Source of the DNA: JASHVB01 sp049522565
GTDB lineage: Bacteria > Pseudomonadota > Alphaproteobacteria > Acetobacterales > Acetobacteraceae
Direction: 5' to 3'
Assembly: GCA_049522565.1 (NCBI GenBank)
Contig: JBEKNT010000242.1
Coordinates: 1 to 10,281 of the forward strand
Length of the DNA: 10,281 nucleotides
Shown: in pieces, positions 1-5,963 of the stretch
How positions within the stretch are numbered: position 1 is the stretch's first letter
How the letters are laid out: each line of letters opens with the position of its first letter
Program-made: the position numbers and the translations under genes
The notes under the pieces: generated by a model
Told to the model about the DNA's origin: nothing
Database searches by the model: none
Seen by the model: only the letters and a program-made list of their open reading frames with translations

Positions 1-4
1 CTGC

Positions 5-59
5 GTCTCACGCGAAGCCCTGCGGTCCCGCGGGGCAGAAAACGAGACGGTCGTGAGAC
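5..59. other. Nested inverted repeat near the window edge
   Basis: Seen directly: GTCTCACG at 5-12 is the perfect reverse complement of CGTGAGAC at 52-59. Inside it GCCCTGCG (17-24) pairs with CGCGGGGC (29-36) across a GTCC loop with one mismatch. No T-run follows, so it does not look like an intrinsic terminator. It may be the end of a structured or repeated element that begins before the window, or chance in GC-rich DNA. Confidence 0.3.
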
Positions 60-97
60 AAGGCCTCCCCGCTCCGGTTGGCCGGGCACATCGGAGT

Positions 98-526
98 CTG
101 CCAGAACCCCTTGCACCAATTCACCCACCTGCCGCTGCTGCGCGGTCCGCGCCGGCCGGAGGCCGACATCATCGGCTTGCTGCCAGAACCCCTTGCACCA
201 ATTCCGCGACCCGCAAAACCATCGCCGCGCATCGCGGCAGGCCAGCGGCGGCGGTGGCCGTGCGGAGCAGCCGGCAGAACCCCTATACCAGAAGCCGCCC
301 GGCCGACTGCGCCGCCGGTCGTGGACGCCGATCCGCGCGCGCCGGCAGAAGCCCATGCACCAGAAGCGCCGATGCAGGGCGCCGCTTTCCCACCTGCCGG
401 CGCCGCACCGGCCGCAGTGCCGCACGGCGCGGCAGAACCCCATGCACCAGAAACCATCCCGCCGGCAGCGCCGCCCGTCGTGAACGCCGATCCGCGCGTG
501 CCAGCAGAAGCCAATGCGCCAGGGCA
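98..526. repeat. Six-copy degenerate ~22-bp interspersed repeat array
   Basis: Copies of a motif close to CAGAACCCCATGCACCA start at 102, 184, 275, 346, 433 and 505, so spacing is 82, 91, 71, 87 and 72 bp. Copies 1 and 2 are identical over 25 bp (98-122 and 180-204). The third copy has TATA in place of TTGCA or ATGCA, one base shorter; copies 4 to 6 differ by one to four bases. The first three spacings are not multiples of three, so conservation is at the DNA or RNA level rather than in one protein frame. Several long overlapping frames cross this stretch, but they are low-complexity Pro/Ala/Arg translations with no domain I recognise. This array fills most of the gene-free 1-807 region. What it does is unknown. 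Confidence 0.6.
309..524. repeat. Direct repeat pair at 159-bp offset
   Basis: Positions 309-365 and 468-524 align without gaps and differ at about eight of 57 bases. Each copy contains one unit of the CAGAA-type motif at its right end. The offset equals 53 codons. In the plus frame starting at 78 it reads APPVVDADPRAPAEA then APPVVNADPRVPAEA. Some of the changes fall at third codon positions, but too few to show coding selection. It is most simply a partial duplication inside the repeat array. Confidence 0.5.
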
Positions 527-807
527 TGCGCTGTCGCAGCATCCGGGCACCGGCCTGCAACCCGGGACACCGGCACGGATCGGCTTGCGGCAGCTTTGCC
601 TGTCGCGCACGGCTTTCGGGTTCCCGACGTTCGGGAGCGCCATCTACGGCTGGGATACGGCGGCGATGTTGTACGGGTGGCTATGTGGAGGCCCGGAGAC
701 ACCGGGATATGCGAGGGAGTCGAGCGCTGATATCTCCCCCTTGCCGCGCGCCGTCTTATGCTGATCCCGATGGGCCACGCCCGGCCATGACAGTGGGGGG
801 AACACAC

Positions 808-1878
808 ATGCAGTTCGGTATCGCCATCCCGGCCGCCGCCGACTCCTGGCGCCTGGTGCGGCGCGCCGAGGAACTCGGCTTCTCCAACGCCTGGTTCTTC
901 GACACCCAGATGCTGAGCGCCGATCCGTTCGTGGCGATGGCGGCGGCGGCGATGAAGACCACCCGCATCCGGCTCGGCACCGGCGTGCTGATCCCGTCGA
1001 ACCGCATCGCGCCGGTGGCAGCCAACGCGTTGGCCTCGCTGAACAAGCTGGCGCCCGGCCGGATCGATTTCGGCATCAGCACCGGATTTACCGGCCGCCG
1101 CACGATGGGGCTTCCCGCGGTCAGGCTGGCCGACATGGCGGAATACATCCGTGTGGTGCAGGCGCTATGGCGCGGCGAAACCGTGGAGATCGAGATCGAG
1201 GGCAAGCGCCGGCTGATCCGCTTCCTCTCGCCCGATCTCGGCCTGACCAATACGCAGGACCCGATGCCGCTCTACATCGCCGCCAGCGGACCGCGAGCGC
1301 GGGTGCTGACGGCGGATCTCGGCGCGGGGTGGATCGACAACGTGGCCGATGTCGAGCGCGGCGCGGCGGCGCTGGAGCAAATGCGGGGGAGCTGGCAGGC
1401 GGCCGGCCGCGCGCGCGACGCGCTGACCGCGGTCGCCTGGATCGGCGGCGCGGTGCTGGACGAGGGCGAGCCGGTCGATGGTCCGCGCGGCATGGCGCTG
1501 GCCGCGCCGCGCGCCGCCATGCTGCTGCATCGCGCGGCCGATGCGGCGCTGGCCGGCTATCCCGCGCCGGTCGCGATGCTGCCGGAATTCGCCGAGGCGG
1601 TGGAAGGCTACGTGGCGCAGGCCCGGGGCTTCGAGCCGGCGCGGGCCTACTACCTCGCCAACCATGTCGGCCACCTGATGCAGGTCCGGCCCGACGAACG
1701 GCGGTTCATCACCGCCGAGATGATTCGCAAGACCTCCTTTATCGGCACCGAGCATGAGTTGAAGCAGCGGGTCGCGGGGCTGGCCGAGGCGGGATTTGCG
1801 CAGGTGGTGTTCTCCATCCCGCCCGGCCAGGAGCATGCGATCGAGGATTGGGGGCGCATTCGCCGCGCGTTCGGATGA
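808..1878 (+). CDS. Luciferase-like LLM-class flavin-dependent oxidoreductase
   Basis: A 356-residue protein of the bacterial luciferase-like monooxygenase family (TIM-barrel enzymes using FMN or F420). The order of motifs is typical: a first strand MQFGIAIP, RAEELGFSNAWFFD (about 19-32), the strand TRIRLGTGVLIPSNR (52-66), then LAPGRIDFGISTGFTGRRTMG (81-101), followed by a helix ending LWRGETVE (120-127). A later strand DPMPLYIAASGPRA (151-164) and a C-terminal FIGTEHELKQRVAGLAEAG (311-329) with a final AQVVFSIPPG strand complete the fold. Length is normal for the family. The start at 808 puts the first beta strand at residue 1 and follows a GGGGGG run at 795-800; an in-frame ATG at 787 would add seven residues and lacks a ribosome site. 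Family members either oxidise substrates with O2 and FMNH2 or transfer hydride with F420H2; the substrate cannot be read from sequence. The cupin gene 97 bp downstream may be co-transcribed. Confidence 0.9.
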   Translation: MQFGIAIPAAADSWRLVRRAEELGFSNAWFFDTQMLSADPFVAMAAAAMKTTRIRLGTGVLIPSNRIAPVAANALASLNKLAPGRIDFGISTGFTGRRTMGLPAVRLADMAEYIRVVQALWRGETVEIEIEGKRRLIRFLSPDLGLTNTQDPMPLYIAASGPRARVLTADLGAGWIDNVADVERGAAALEQMRGSWQAAGRARDALTAVAWIGGAVLDEGEPVDGPRGMALAAPRAAMLLHRAADAALAGYPAPVAMLPEFAEAVEGYVAQARGFEPARAYYLANHVGHLMQVRPDERRFITAEMIRKTSFIGTEHELKQRVAGLAEAGFAQVVFSIPPGQEHAIEDWGRIRRAFG

Positions 1879-1962
1879 CCTCGGGCAAGCGAAGCGACCG
1901 GTCGCCGACCGCGGCAGCAGTTGACAGGAAAGCCCGATCGTTGCCCCATGCCCGGCAAAAGT

Positions 1963-1966
1963 GGAG
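1963..1966 (+). promoter_or_regulatory. Shine-Dalgarno GGAG that decides the cupin gene start
   Basis: GGAG lies nine bases before the ATG at 1976. A GTG at 1961 is in the same frame and would overlap this site, adding only five residues. The spacing favours the ATG. Confidence 0.5.
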
Positions 1967-1975
1967 CATCAGGCC

Positions 1976-2740
1976 ATGATTCTCACGGCGGACAGTGCAG
2001 CGGCGCGCGCGGCGAACCGGCGCAAGACGGGCAACGGTTGGCACACCACGTTCATCGGCCAGAATCGCAATACGCTGAGGGAAGGCGAGGCACCGCCGGA
2101 GTCCGGCACGCTGTACCCGATGGCGTTCCTGGTGGAGAAGGAAGCGGGTGCGGTGGTGCGGCCGCATTTCCACCAGGCGGATCAGTTCCAGGTGGTGGTG
2201 CAAGGCGGCGGCCGCCTCGGGCGGCACGACATCGGCACCGTCGCGGTGCACTACACCGACGCCTGGTCGGCCTACGGGCCGATCCTTGCGGCGGGCGAGG
2301 GCGTCGCGTGGTTCACCCTGCGCAACACCTGGGATCCGGGCGCGAAATACATGCCCTCCGCCCGGTCGGAACTGCGTGCGGCGCGGGCGCGCTACCAGCA
2401 TCGCGAGAGCACCAGCGGGCCGCTGGCGCCCTGGTCCGATGCCGAGCTGGGGCGGCTGGCGGCGGTTGAACACCTGACCGAGATGGAAACCGCGGACGGC
2501 ATGGCGTCGTGGCGGTTCCGGCTGCCCGCGGCGGCCACCGCTACGGGCCCCGATCCGGGCTATGGCGGCGGGCAGTTCTGGCTGGTGCTGGCTGGCAACG
2601 CGTCCTGTGCCGGCGCGGCGCCGCTGCCGGTAGAATCCTGCGTGTTCGTCGGCCCCGAGGACGCCGCCCTGTCGATGACCGCCGGGCCGGCCGGCGCCGA
2701 ATTACTCTGCGTGCAGTTTCCGCTGCTGGCGCGGCATTAG
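1976..2740 (+). CDS. Cupin-like protein of unknown function
   Basis: A 254-residue soluble protein with no signal peptide. The middle carries a cupin-type strand pair: VVRPHFHQADQFQVVVQGGG (about 60-79), where H64 and H66 match the HxH metal ligands of cupin motif 1 but the usual glutamate is replaced by Gln or Asp in the QADQ stretch. The second half (about 199-250) again reads like a barrel: GQFWLVLAG, then PVESCVFVGPEDAALSM, then AELLCVQFP, suggesting a two-domain (bicupin) layout without HxH in the C-terminal half. The family name is an inference from these motifs; I do not recognise a characterised homologue or a substrate. The ATG at 1976 is preferred over the GTG at 1961 because of GGAG at 1963-1966. 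The gene follows the LLM oxidoreductase by 97 bp on the same strand and ends eight bases before a large palindrome shared with the convergent beta-propeller gene. Confidence 0.7.
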   Translation: MILTADSAAARAANRRKTGNGWHTTFIGQNRNTLREGEAPPESGTLYPMAFLVEKEAGAVVRPHFHQADQFQVVVQGGGRLGRHDIGTVAVHYTDAWSAYGPILAAGEGVAWFTLRNTWDPGAKYMPSARSELRAARARYQHRESTSGPLAPWSDAELGRLAAVEHLTEMETADGMASWRFRLPAAATATGPDPGYGGGQFWLVLAGNASCAGAAPLPVESCVFVGPEDAALSMTAGPAGAELLCVQFPLLARH

Positions 2741-2747
2741 AACGAAG

Positions 2748-2901
2748 AAAACCTCTCCCGCGACGCGGGAGAGGTCGAGGCGCGAAGCGACGAGGGTGAG
2801 GGTGATCGGGTCGCCCTGCTCTACCTGCTTCCTGCCGACCCGATCACCCTCACCCGCCACTTCGTGGCGACCTCTCCCGCGCGCAGCGCGGAAGAGGTTT
2901 T
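2748..2901. repeat. BIME-like palindromic element between convergent genes
   Basis: A ~154-bp palindrome. Outer arms are AAAACCTCTCCCGCG (2748-2762) and its near reverse complement ending at 2901. The central arms are a perfect 20-bp inverted repeat, 2794-2813 against 2836-2855, with a 22-base loop. Each half also has its own hairpins: 2752-2761 with 2765-2774, 2856-2860 with 2864-2868, and 2871-2882 with 2886-2897 (one mismatch). It fills the gap between the converging cupin and beta-propeller genes and its outer arm overlaps the TAA of the propeller gene (2900-2902). There is no T-run, but transcripts from either side would fold strongly, so it may act as a bidirectional 3' end. A related copy lies at 4141-4293. 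Confidence 0.8.
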
Positions 2902-4072
2902 AGTGTGCGCTCATCCGGGCCGATGCCGGATGCCCGCCCACCTTGAAACGCTTGCCGGTATCGACCACGTTGGTGCCGTTCACCTTCAGAATCGAGAAGT
3001 CCTGGTCGGTATAATTGCCAACGTAGATGTAGCGTCCGTCCGGGGTGAAGGCGACCGCCTCCGGCACACGCCCCACGTCGAGTGTCTTGATCGCCGTCAC
3101 TTTCTGCCCGTCGATGCGCAGGATCGTAACGGTGCCGTTCTTGTGGTAGAACCAGGCCGGCGGATTGTTCGACGCGTTGACGTTGGCGACCACTGCGAGA
3201 TCGCCTTTGGAACTCATCGCCAATCCCTCGGGCGCATCCTGCACGGTCACATGGGCGATGACGTGCGGGTGCGGGCCGGTCAGGTCCACCACGCTGACCG
3301 CGTCCATATTGCCGTCGGCCGACCCGCCGAAGCCGTTATCCGCGGTGATCGCCAGCTTCGAATCCGGCGTGACCACGACGTTGTAGGGGAACAGGTAGGT
3401 CGGCAGGTCGAGCTTGTTGTAGGTGACCTTGTCGCCGTCCACGTCGAGCAGAGCCACGTGGTTGTCCGGCGACTTTACCGCCAGGGCGTGCTTGCCGTTC
3501 GGGGTGAACTCGACGGTGGAGACGCCGGGGCTGCCCATGGCGATCGTGCCGGTCACCGTCACCTGCGTGCCGGCGATCTGCAACACGCTGATGGTGCCGT
3601 CGGCGCGGTTGCACACCAGCGCCATGTGGCCATCCGGACTGAACGACAGGCCCGAAGGCTGCTTGCCGAGCGTCACCGTCTGCGCCAGCTTCGGCGGGCT
3701 CGCCTTGAGGTCGATGACCCACAGCTTGTCGGTCGGCACCATCTTGCGCGTGCCGTTGTCGTCCACCACGGTCATCGAATCCGCCACCAGGGCGATGCTG
3801 TTGTCCGGCGAGATCGCAAGGTTGGTCGGCGGCCCGACGATCGAGTTCTCAAGTTGCAAGGTGGCGACGATCTTCGGCGCCTCGGGCTTGGCAACATCGA
3901 CGATCTGCACGGTGTCCTTGCCGGTTGGCGAGATGATCGGCTTGCCCTGGTCGTCCCAGAGGACTTTTTCATCGTTGCCGACGATCATGTACGGCGCGGC
4001 GAGTGCGGTATTGGCGGCCAGCAGCAGTCCAACCGCGCTGGCGGCGGCGTGCCGCAGCATGGGTGACGACAT
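2900..4072 (-). CDS. Secreted YncE/YVTN-type beta-propeller protein
   Basis: A 390-residue exported protein. Residues 1-25 form a signal peptide: a short basic start with MLRH, a hydrophobic core ASAVGLLLAANTALA and a probable cut after ALA before APYMIVGN. The rest is a repeat of beta-propeller blades, each with a (S/T)PDG-like turn: NLAISPDNSIALVADS (about 84-99), GLSFSPDGHMALVCNRADG (141-159), TVEFTPNGKHALAVKSPDN (186-204), NVVVTPDSKLAITADNG (231-247), GLAMSSKGDLAVVANVNAS (283-301) and AVAFTPDGRYIYVGNYTDQ (339-357). This resembles the YncE/lactonase-like 7-bladed propellers, periplasmic proteins whose ligands are mostly unknown. The reading frame continues 59 codons upstream, but that stretch runs through a palindromic repeat and its UTR; the ATG at 4072 has a strong ribosome site and is followed by the signal peptide. 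Palindromes at 2748-2901 and 4141-4293 flank the gene, so it is probably its own transcription unit. Confidence 0.9.
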   Translation of the reverse strand: MSSPMLRHAAASAVGLLLAANTALAAPYMIVGNDEKVLWDDQGKPIISPTGKDTVQIVDVAKPEAPKIVATLQLENSIVGPPTNLAISPDNSIALVADSMTVVDDNGTRKMVPTDKLWVIDLKASPPKLAQTVTLGKQPSGLSFSPDGHMALVCNRADGTISVLQIAGTQVTVTGTIAMGSPGVSTVEFTPNGKHALAVKSPDNHVALLDVDGDKVTYNKLDLPTYLFPYNVVVTPDSKLAITADNGFGGSADGNMDAVSVVDLTGPHPHVIAHVTVQDAPEGLAMSSKGDLAVVANVNASNNPPAWFYHKNGTVTILRIDGQKVTAIKTLDVGRVPEAVAFTPDGRYIYVGNYTDQDFSILKVNGTNVVDTGKRFKVGGHPASARMSAH

Positions 4073-4078
4073 CGGTTT

Positions 4079-4088
4079 CCCCTCCCTT
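4079..4088 (-). promoter_or_regulatory. Strong Shine-Dalgarno for the beta-propeller gene
   Basis: On the minus strand AAGGGAGGGG precedes the ATG at 4072, with GGAGG placed eight bases upstream. This is the best ribosome site in the window and settles the start against the much longer open frame. Confidence 0.75.
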
Positions 4089-4140
4089 GGTTTTCTTGGC
4101 GCGGCGGAGTGTGGGCAGGATCGGCAGGGCTCGCAACCCC

Positions 4141-4293
4141 GTAAACCTCGCCCACGAAGTGGGAGAGGTCGAGACGCGGAGCGTCGAGGGTGAGGGTGAT
4201 CGGCTCGGCACCCTGCGCCTTTGCTGCCATCGCTCCGCGGCACCCTCACCGCCGCCGCGCGGCGAGCTCTCCCGCTTCGCGGGCGTGGTTTAC
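4141..4293. repeat. Second BIME-like palindromic element
   Basis: A ~153-bp palindrome related to the one at 2748-2901: 4161-4207 matches 2767-2813 with four mismatches in 47 bases. Its outer arms are GTAAACC (4141-4147) and GGTTTAC (4287-4293). The middle arms are GGTGAGGGTG (4189-4198) and CACCCTCACC (4241-4250). Hairpins are 4146-4155 with 4159-4168 (one mismatch) and CCCGC-TTC-GCGGG at 4271-4283. It separates the PPOX and beta-propeller genes on the minus strand. Its outer arm contains the TAA of the PPOX gene (4290-4292), mirroring how the first copy overlaps the propeller stop codon. Confidence 0.75.
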
Positions 4294-4727
4294 CCTTCCG
4301 CGATCTGCCCCCAACTCGTCGCGCGTTCGATGCGCAGCGCGATCACCGGCAGCGGCGCCAGATCCATCGCGCGGTATTGCGGATACCGCGTGCGCAGCAG
4401 CGTCTGGGCGCGATCGTGTTCCGCGCCGTCAGCCAGGATCTCGGCGCGTCCGCGCAGCATCACCCAGGCCAGGCGGGTCCAGTCCTCGTCCCATCGATCG
4501 ACCGTCACGGCGACCGCCGGGTTGGCGAGGATGTTGCGCAGCCGCTTGAGCGGCACATCCTGTCGCTTCGGCTTCTCATCGATGGTGATGTAGAGCGTGG
4601 CGTCGGCGATCGCATAGCACACCGGCACGACATGCGGCGCGCCGCGCGCATCCACGGTGGCCAGGTGGGCCACGCGTCCGGCCTCGAGGAAGCGGCGTTG
4701 CGCGTCGCTGAGCATGCGCCCGAGCAT
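4290..4727 (-). CDS. PPOX-class flavoprotein, TIGR03668-like
   Basis: A 145-residue protein with the split-barrel fold of the pyridoxamine 5'-phosphate oxidase class. The first strand and turn are VAHLATVDARGAPHVVPVCY (19-38), then ADATLYITIDEKPKRQ (41-56), LKRLRNILANPAVAVTVDRWDEDW (60-83) and the strand WVMLRGRAEIL (88-98). The DEKPKR and DRWDEDW segments are what I associate with the TIGR03668 subfamily, annotated as F420-dependent oxidoreductases; cofactor choice (F420 or FMN) is not proven by sequence here. Substrate unknown. The ATG at 4727 gives the longest product; an in-frame ATG at 4715 (MLSDAQRRF) is equally plausible, and neither has a clear ribosome site. The gene stands alone between a 419-bp gap upstream and a palindrome that contains its stop codon. 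Confidence 0.85.
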   Translation of the reverse strand: MLGRMLSDAQRRFLEAGRVAHLATVDARGAPHVVPVCYAIADATLYITIDEKPKRQDVPLKRLRNILANPAVAVTVDRWDEDWTRLAWVMLRGRAEILADGAEHDRAQTLLRTRYPQYRAMDLAPLPVIALRIERATSWGQIAEG

Positions 4728-5065
4728 AACGTGTCGGCCGCGCGCCGCGCCATATTGTGCCGGCGCAGCGGCTCCGGAGCGAAGAAAGGCGGGGCCTTTT
4801 CCGAAAAGCCCGACCGGAAAAGCCGCAAGAAAACCCTGTCGCGTTCACCGCAATTCAGCGCGGTCATTTCGATGTTGTGCCTATCGGCCATCGGTCCCTA
4901 ATGACGCTGCGGCGTCGGGCGATACCGATGTCGATGCAGAGGCGGCCGGCGATGTGGCTCATCCCAGCTTTTCGGATGCAAGTGAAGATCGGTGCCCCGC
5001 CCGCCCGTCGTACCGCAACGGCTTCCCCGGCGCTGCCCCATCACCGTCATCATGGACGCACGATC
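4728..5065. other. Gene-free upstream region with a short inverted repeat
   Basis: No frame here looks like a real protein. The one local structure I see is CTTTTCCG (4796-4803) facing CGGAAAAG (4815-4822) across an 11-base loop. The minus-strand promoter of the PPOX gene must lie here, but I cannot pick -35 and -10 boxes with confidence. Confidence 0.35.
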
Positions 5066-5146
5066 ATGCGACAGATGCTCATCGCGGCTGCGATCGCGGC
5101 TGGCCTCGTGGCCTTGTGGGCGGTGCTGCTGCCGCTCGCTGCGTGA
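5066..5146 (+). CDS. Possible 26-residue single-span membrane protein
   Basis: A short frame reading MRQMLIAAAIAAGLVALWAV and ending LLPLAA. It has a positive N-terminus and about 22 hydrophobic residues, as expected for a small single-span membrane protein. Its TGA (5144-5146) directly abuts the minus-strand Nudix stop codon (5147-5149), a tight tail-to-tail arrangement. Against it: the ribosome site is weak (only GGAC about nine bases before), it is very short, and such runs arise easily in GC-rich DNA. A longer frame from 4757 contains it but begins with low-complexity sequence. Treat as a candidate only. Confidence 0.25.
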   Translation: MRQMLIAAAIAAGLVALWAVLLPLAA

Positions 5147-5779
5147 TCACTCGAAGTCGGTCGGCAATTCCGGCTGGCGCCAGTGCGTGAACATGCGGGC
5201 GAGTTGGTGCGGCAGGGTGCGGCCGCGCGACAGATCGGTGGGTAGGTCGGTTTCGGCGAACCAGCCGGTGCCGCTGGTTTCCAGGCTGGTGCTCGGCGCC
5301 CCGCCGGCCAGCGTGCAAACGAAATACAGCTTGACGATCGAGAACGGGGAGGGCGGGTGGCCCTGCCGCGCCCGGTCCCACACCGCGGCCAGCTTCACGA
5401 TCCGCGCGACGTAGCCGGATTCCTCCGTCACCTCGCGCAGCACACACGCGGCGGGAGTCTGGTTCACGTCCGCCCAGCCGCCCGGCATGGTCCAGCGGCC
5501 ATGGTCCTGCACCTCGCGGACCAGCAGGATGCGGCCCTCCGGATCGAATACCGCCCCGCGCACGTCCACCTTGGGCGTCGCATACCCCTGCTCCGTGGCG
5601 AACAGCGCCTCGATGCGCGCGGCGGGCATGGCGGTATGGGCAGCCAGGATGCGGGCCGCCAGGCCGCGCAACGCTTGGTAGCGCTCGATGTCGTAGGGGT
5701 CTTTGCAGAACGCCAGGCCGGTCTGTGCCGTCGCCTGGATCTCGCGCGCCCAGAGCAGCCAGTCGGGTTCGGCGGTCAT
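5147..5779 (-). CDS. Nudix hydrolase with Nudix_hydro_N domain
   Basis: A 210-residue cytoplasmic enzyme. Residues 6-60 match the helical Nudix_hydro_N domain: WLLWAREIQATAQTGLAFCK then DPYDIERYQALRGLAARIL. The Nudix domain follows, with PKVDVRGAVFDPEGRILLVR (69-88), WTMPGGWADV (96-105) and the Nudix box at 101-123. The box keeps G101, R115, E116, E119, E120 and G122, but the first glutamate (G-x5-E) is Gln107. Relatives hydrolyse nucleoside diphosphate derivatives such as ADP-ribose or CDP-choline; the substrate here is not determined by sequence. The open frame extends 45 codons upstream of ATG 5779, but that part is the translation of a palindromic repeat and a 12-mer tandem repeat, so 5779 is chosen. 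The gene follows bpt on the same strand, with the palindrome at 5833-5940 between them. Confidence 0.88.
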   Translation of the reverse strand: MTAEPDWLLWAREIQATAQTGLAFCKDPYDIERYQALRGLAARILAAHTAMPAARIEALFATEQGYATPKVDVRGAVFDPEGRILLVREVQDHGRWTMPGGWADVNQTPAACVLREVTEESGYVARIVKLAAVWDRARQGHPPSPFSIVKLYFVCTLAGGAPSTSLETSGTGWFAETDLPTDLSRGRTLPHQLARMFTHWRQPELPTDFE

Positions 5780-5806
5780 GGGGCGCCTGCGGGTGAGAGG
5801 GTGAGC

Positions 5807-5834
5807 GAGATGGAGAACGAGATGGAGAACGAGA
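5807..5834. repeat. Short tandem repeat, 12-bp unit
   Basis: GAGATGGAGAAC occurs at 5807-5818 and 5819-5830, followed by a partial third unit GAGA. It sits between the Nudix start codon and the adjacent palindrome. Copy number could vary between strains. Confidence 0.7.
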
Positions 5835-5940
5835 CTCCCTCCCCCCTTGAGGGGGAGGGTTGGGGAGAGGGGTCGATCCGCATGGTCCGGCGTGGTTCGC
5901 ACCTCTCTCCCCAACCCTCCCCCGCAAGGGGGAAGGAGTC
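5833..5940. repeat. Third palindromic element, CCCTCCCCC family
   Basis: A ~108-bp palindrome of a different sequence family from the other two. Outer arms GACTCC (5833-5838) and GGAGTC (5935-5940); the inner arms are a perfect 19-bp inverted repeat, 5851-5869 against 5905-5923. Each half folds by itself: CCCTCCCCC with GGGGGAGGG around TTGA on the left, and CCCCC-GCAA-GGGGG on the right. It lies between bpt and the Nudix gene and could trim or attenuate read-through from the upstream operon. Confidence 0.75.
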
Positions 5941-5963
5941 TTTCTTACCTTCCTCTCCAACTT

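Noticed and set aside
98..526. CRISPR array
   Set aside because: Repeat units are degenerate and unevenly spaced, spacers are 50 bp or more and partly related to each other, and no cas gene is present.
741..762. TTGCCG and TATGCT as a promoter for the LLM gene
   Set aside because: The spacer is only about 10 bases.
78..764. Long plus-strand open frame (228 codons) over the repeat array, with overlapping rivals at 53-730 (+) and 8-643 (-)
   Set aside because: All are low-complexity Pro/Ala/Arg translations with no domain or ribosome site. The underlying repeats change phase, and in GC-rich DNA long frames arise on several strands at once.
514..807. N-terminal extension of the LLM oxidoreductase to 514 or to the ATG at 787
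   Set aside because: The family starts at MQFGIAIP; the extension has no recognisable fold, and only the ATG at 808 follows a G-rich ribosome site.
1921..1949. TTGACA at 1921-1926 as the -35 of a promoter for the cupin gene
   Set aside because: The hexamer is perfect, but no AT-rich -10 sits 16-18 bases downstream, so it may be chance.
4108..4136. Minus-strand TTGCGA and CACACT, 17 bases apart, as the beta-propeller promoter
   Set aside because: Spacing is right, but the hexamers match consensus at only four and three positions.
2864..4193. Long plus-strand frames across 2864-4193
   Set aside because: These are antisense shadows of the signal-peptide-bearing beta-propeller gene, rich in Arg/His/Val with no domain.
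2748..4293. Composite transposon carrying the beta-propeller gene
   Set aside because: The flanking palindromes are short BIME-like elements with no transposase and no visible target duplication.
5780..5914. N-terminal extension of the Nudix protein to 5914
   Set aside because: It translates half of a palindromic element and a tandem repeat; the Nudix_hydro_N domain begins right after the ATG at 5779.
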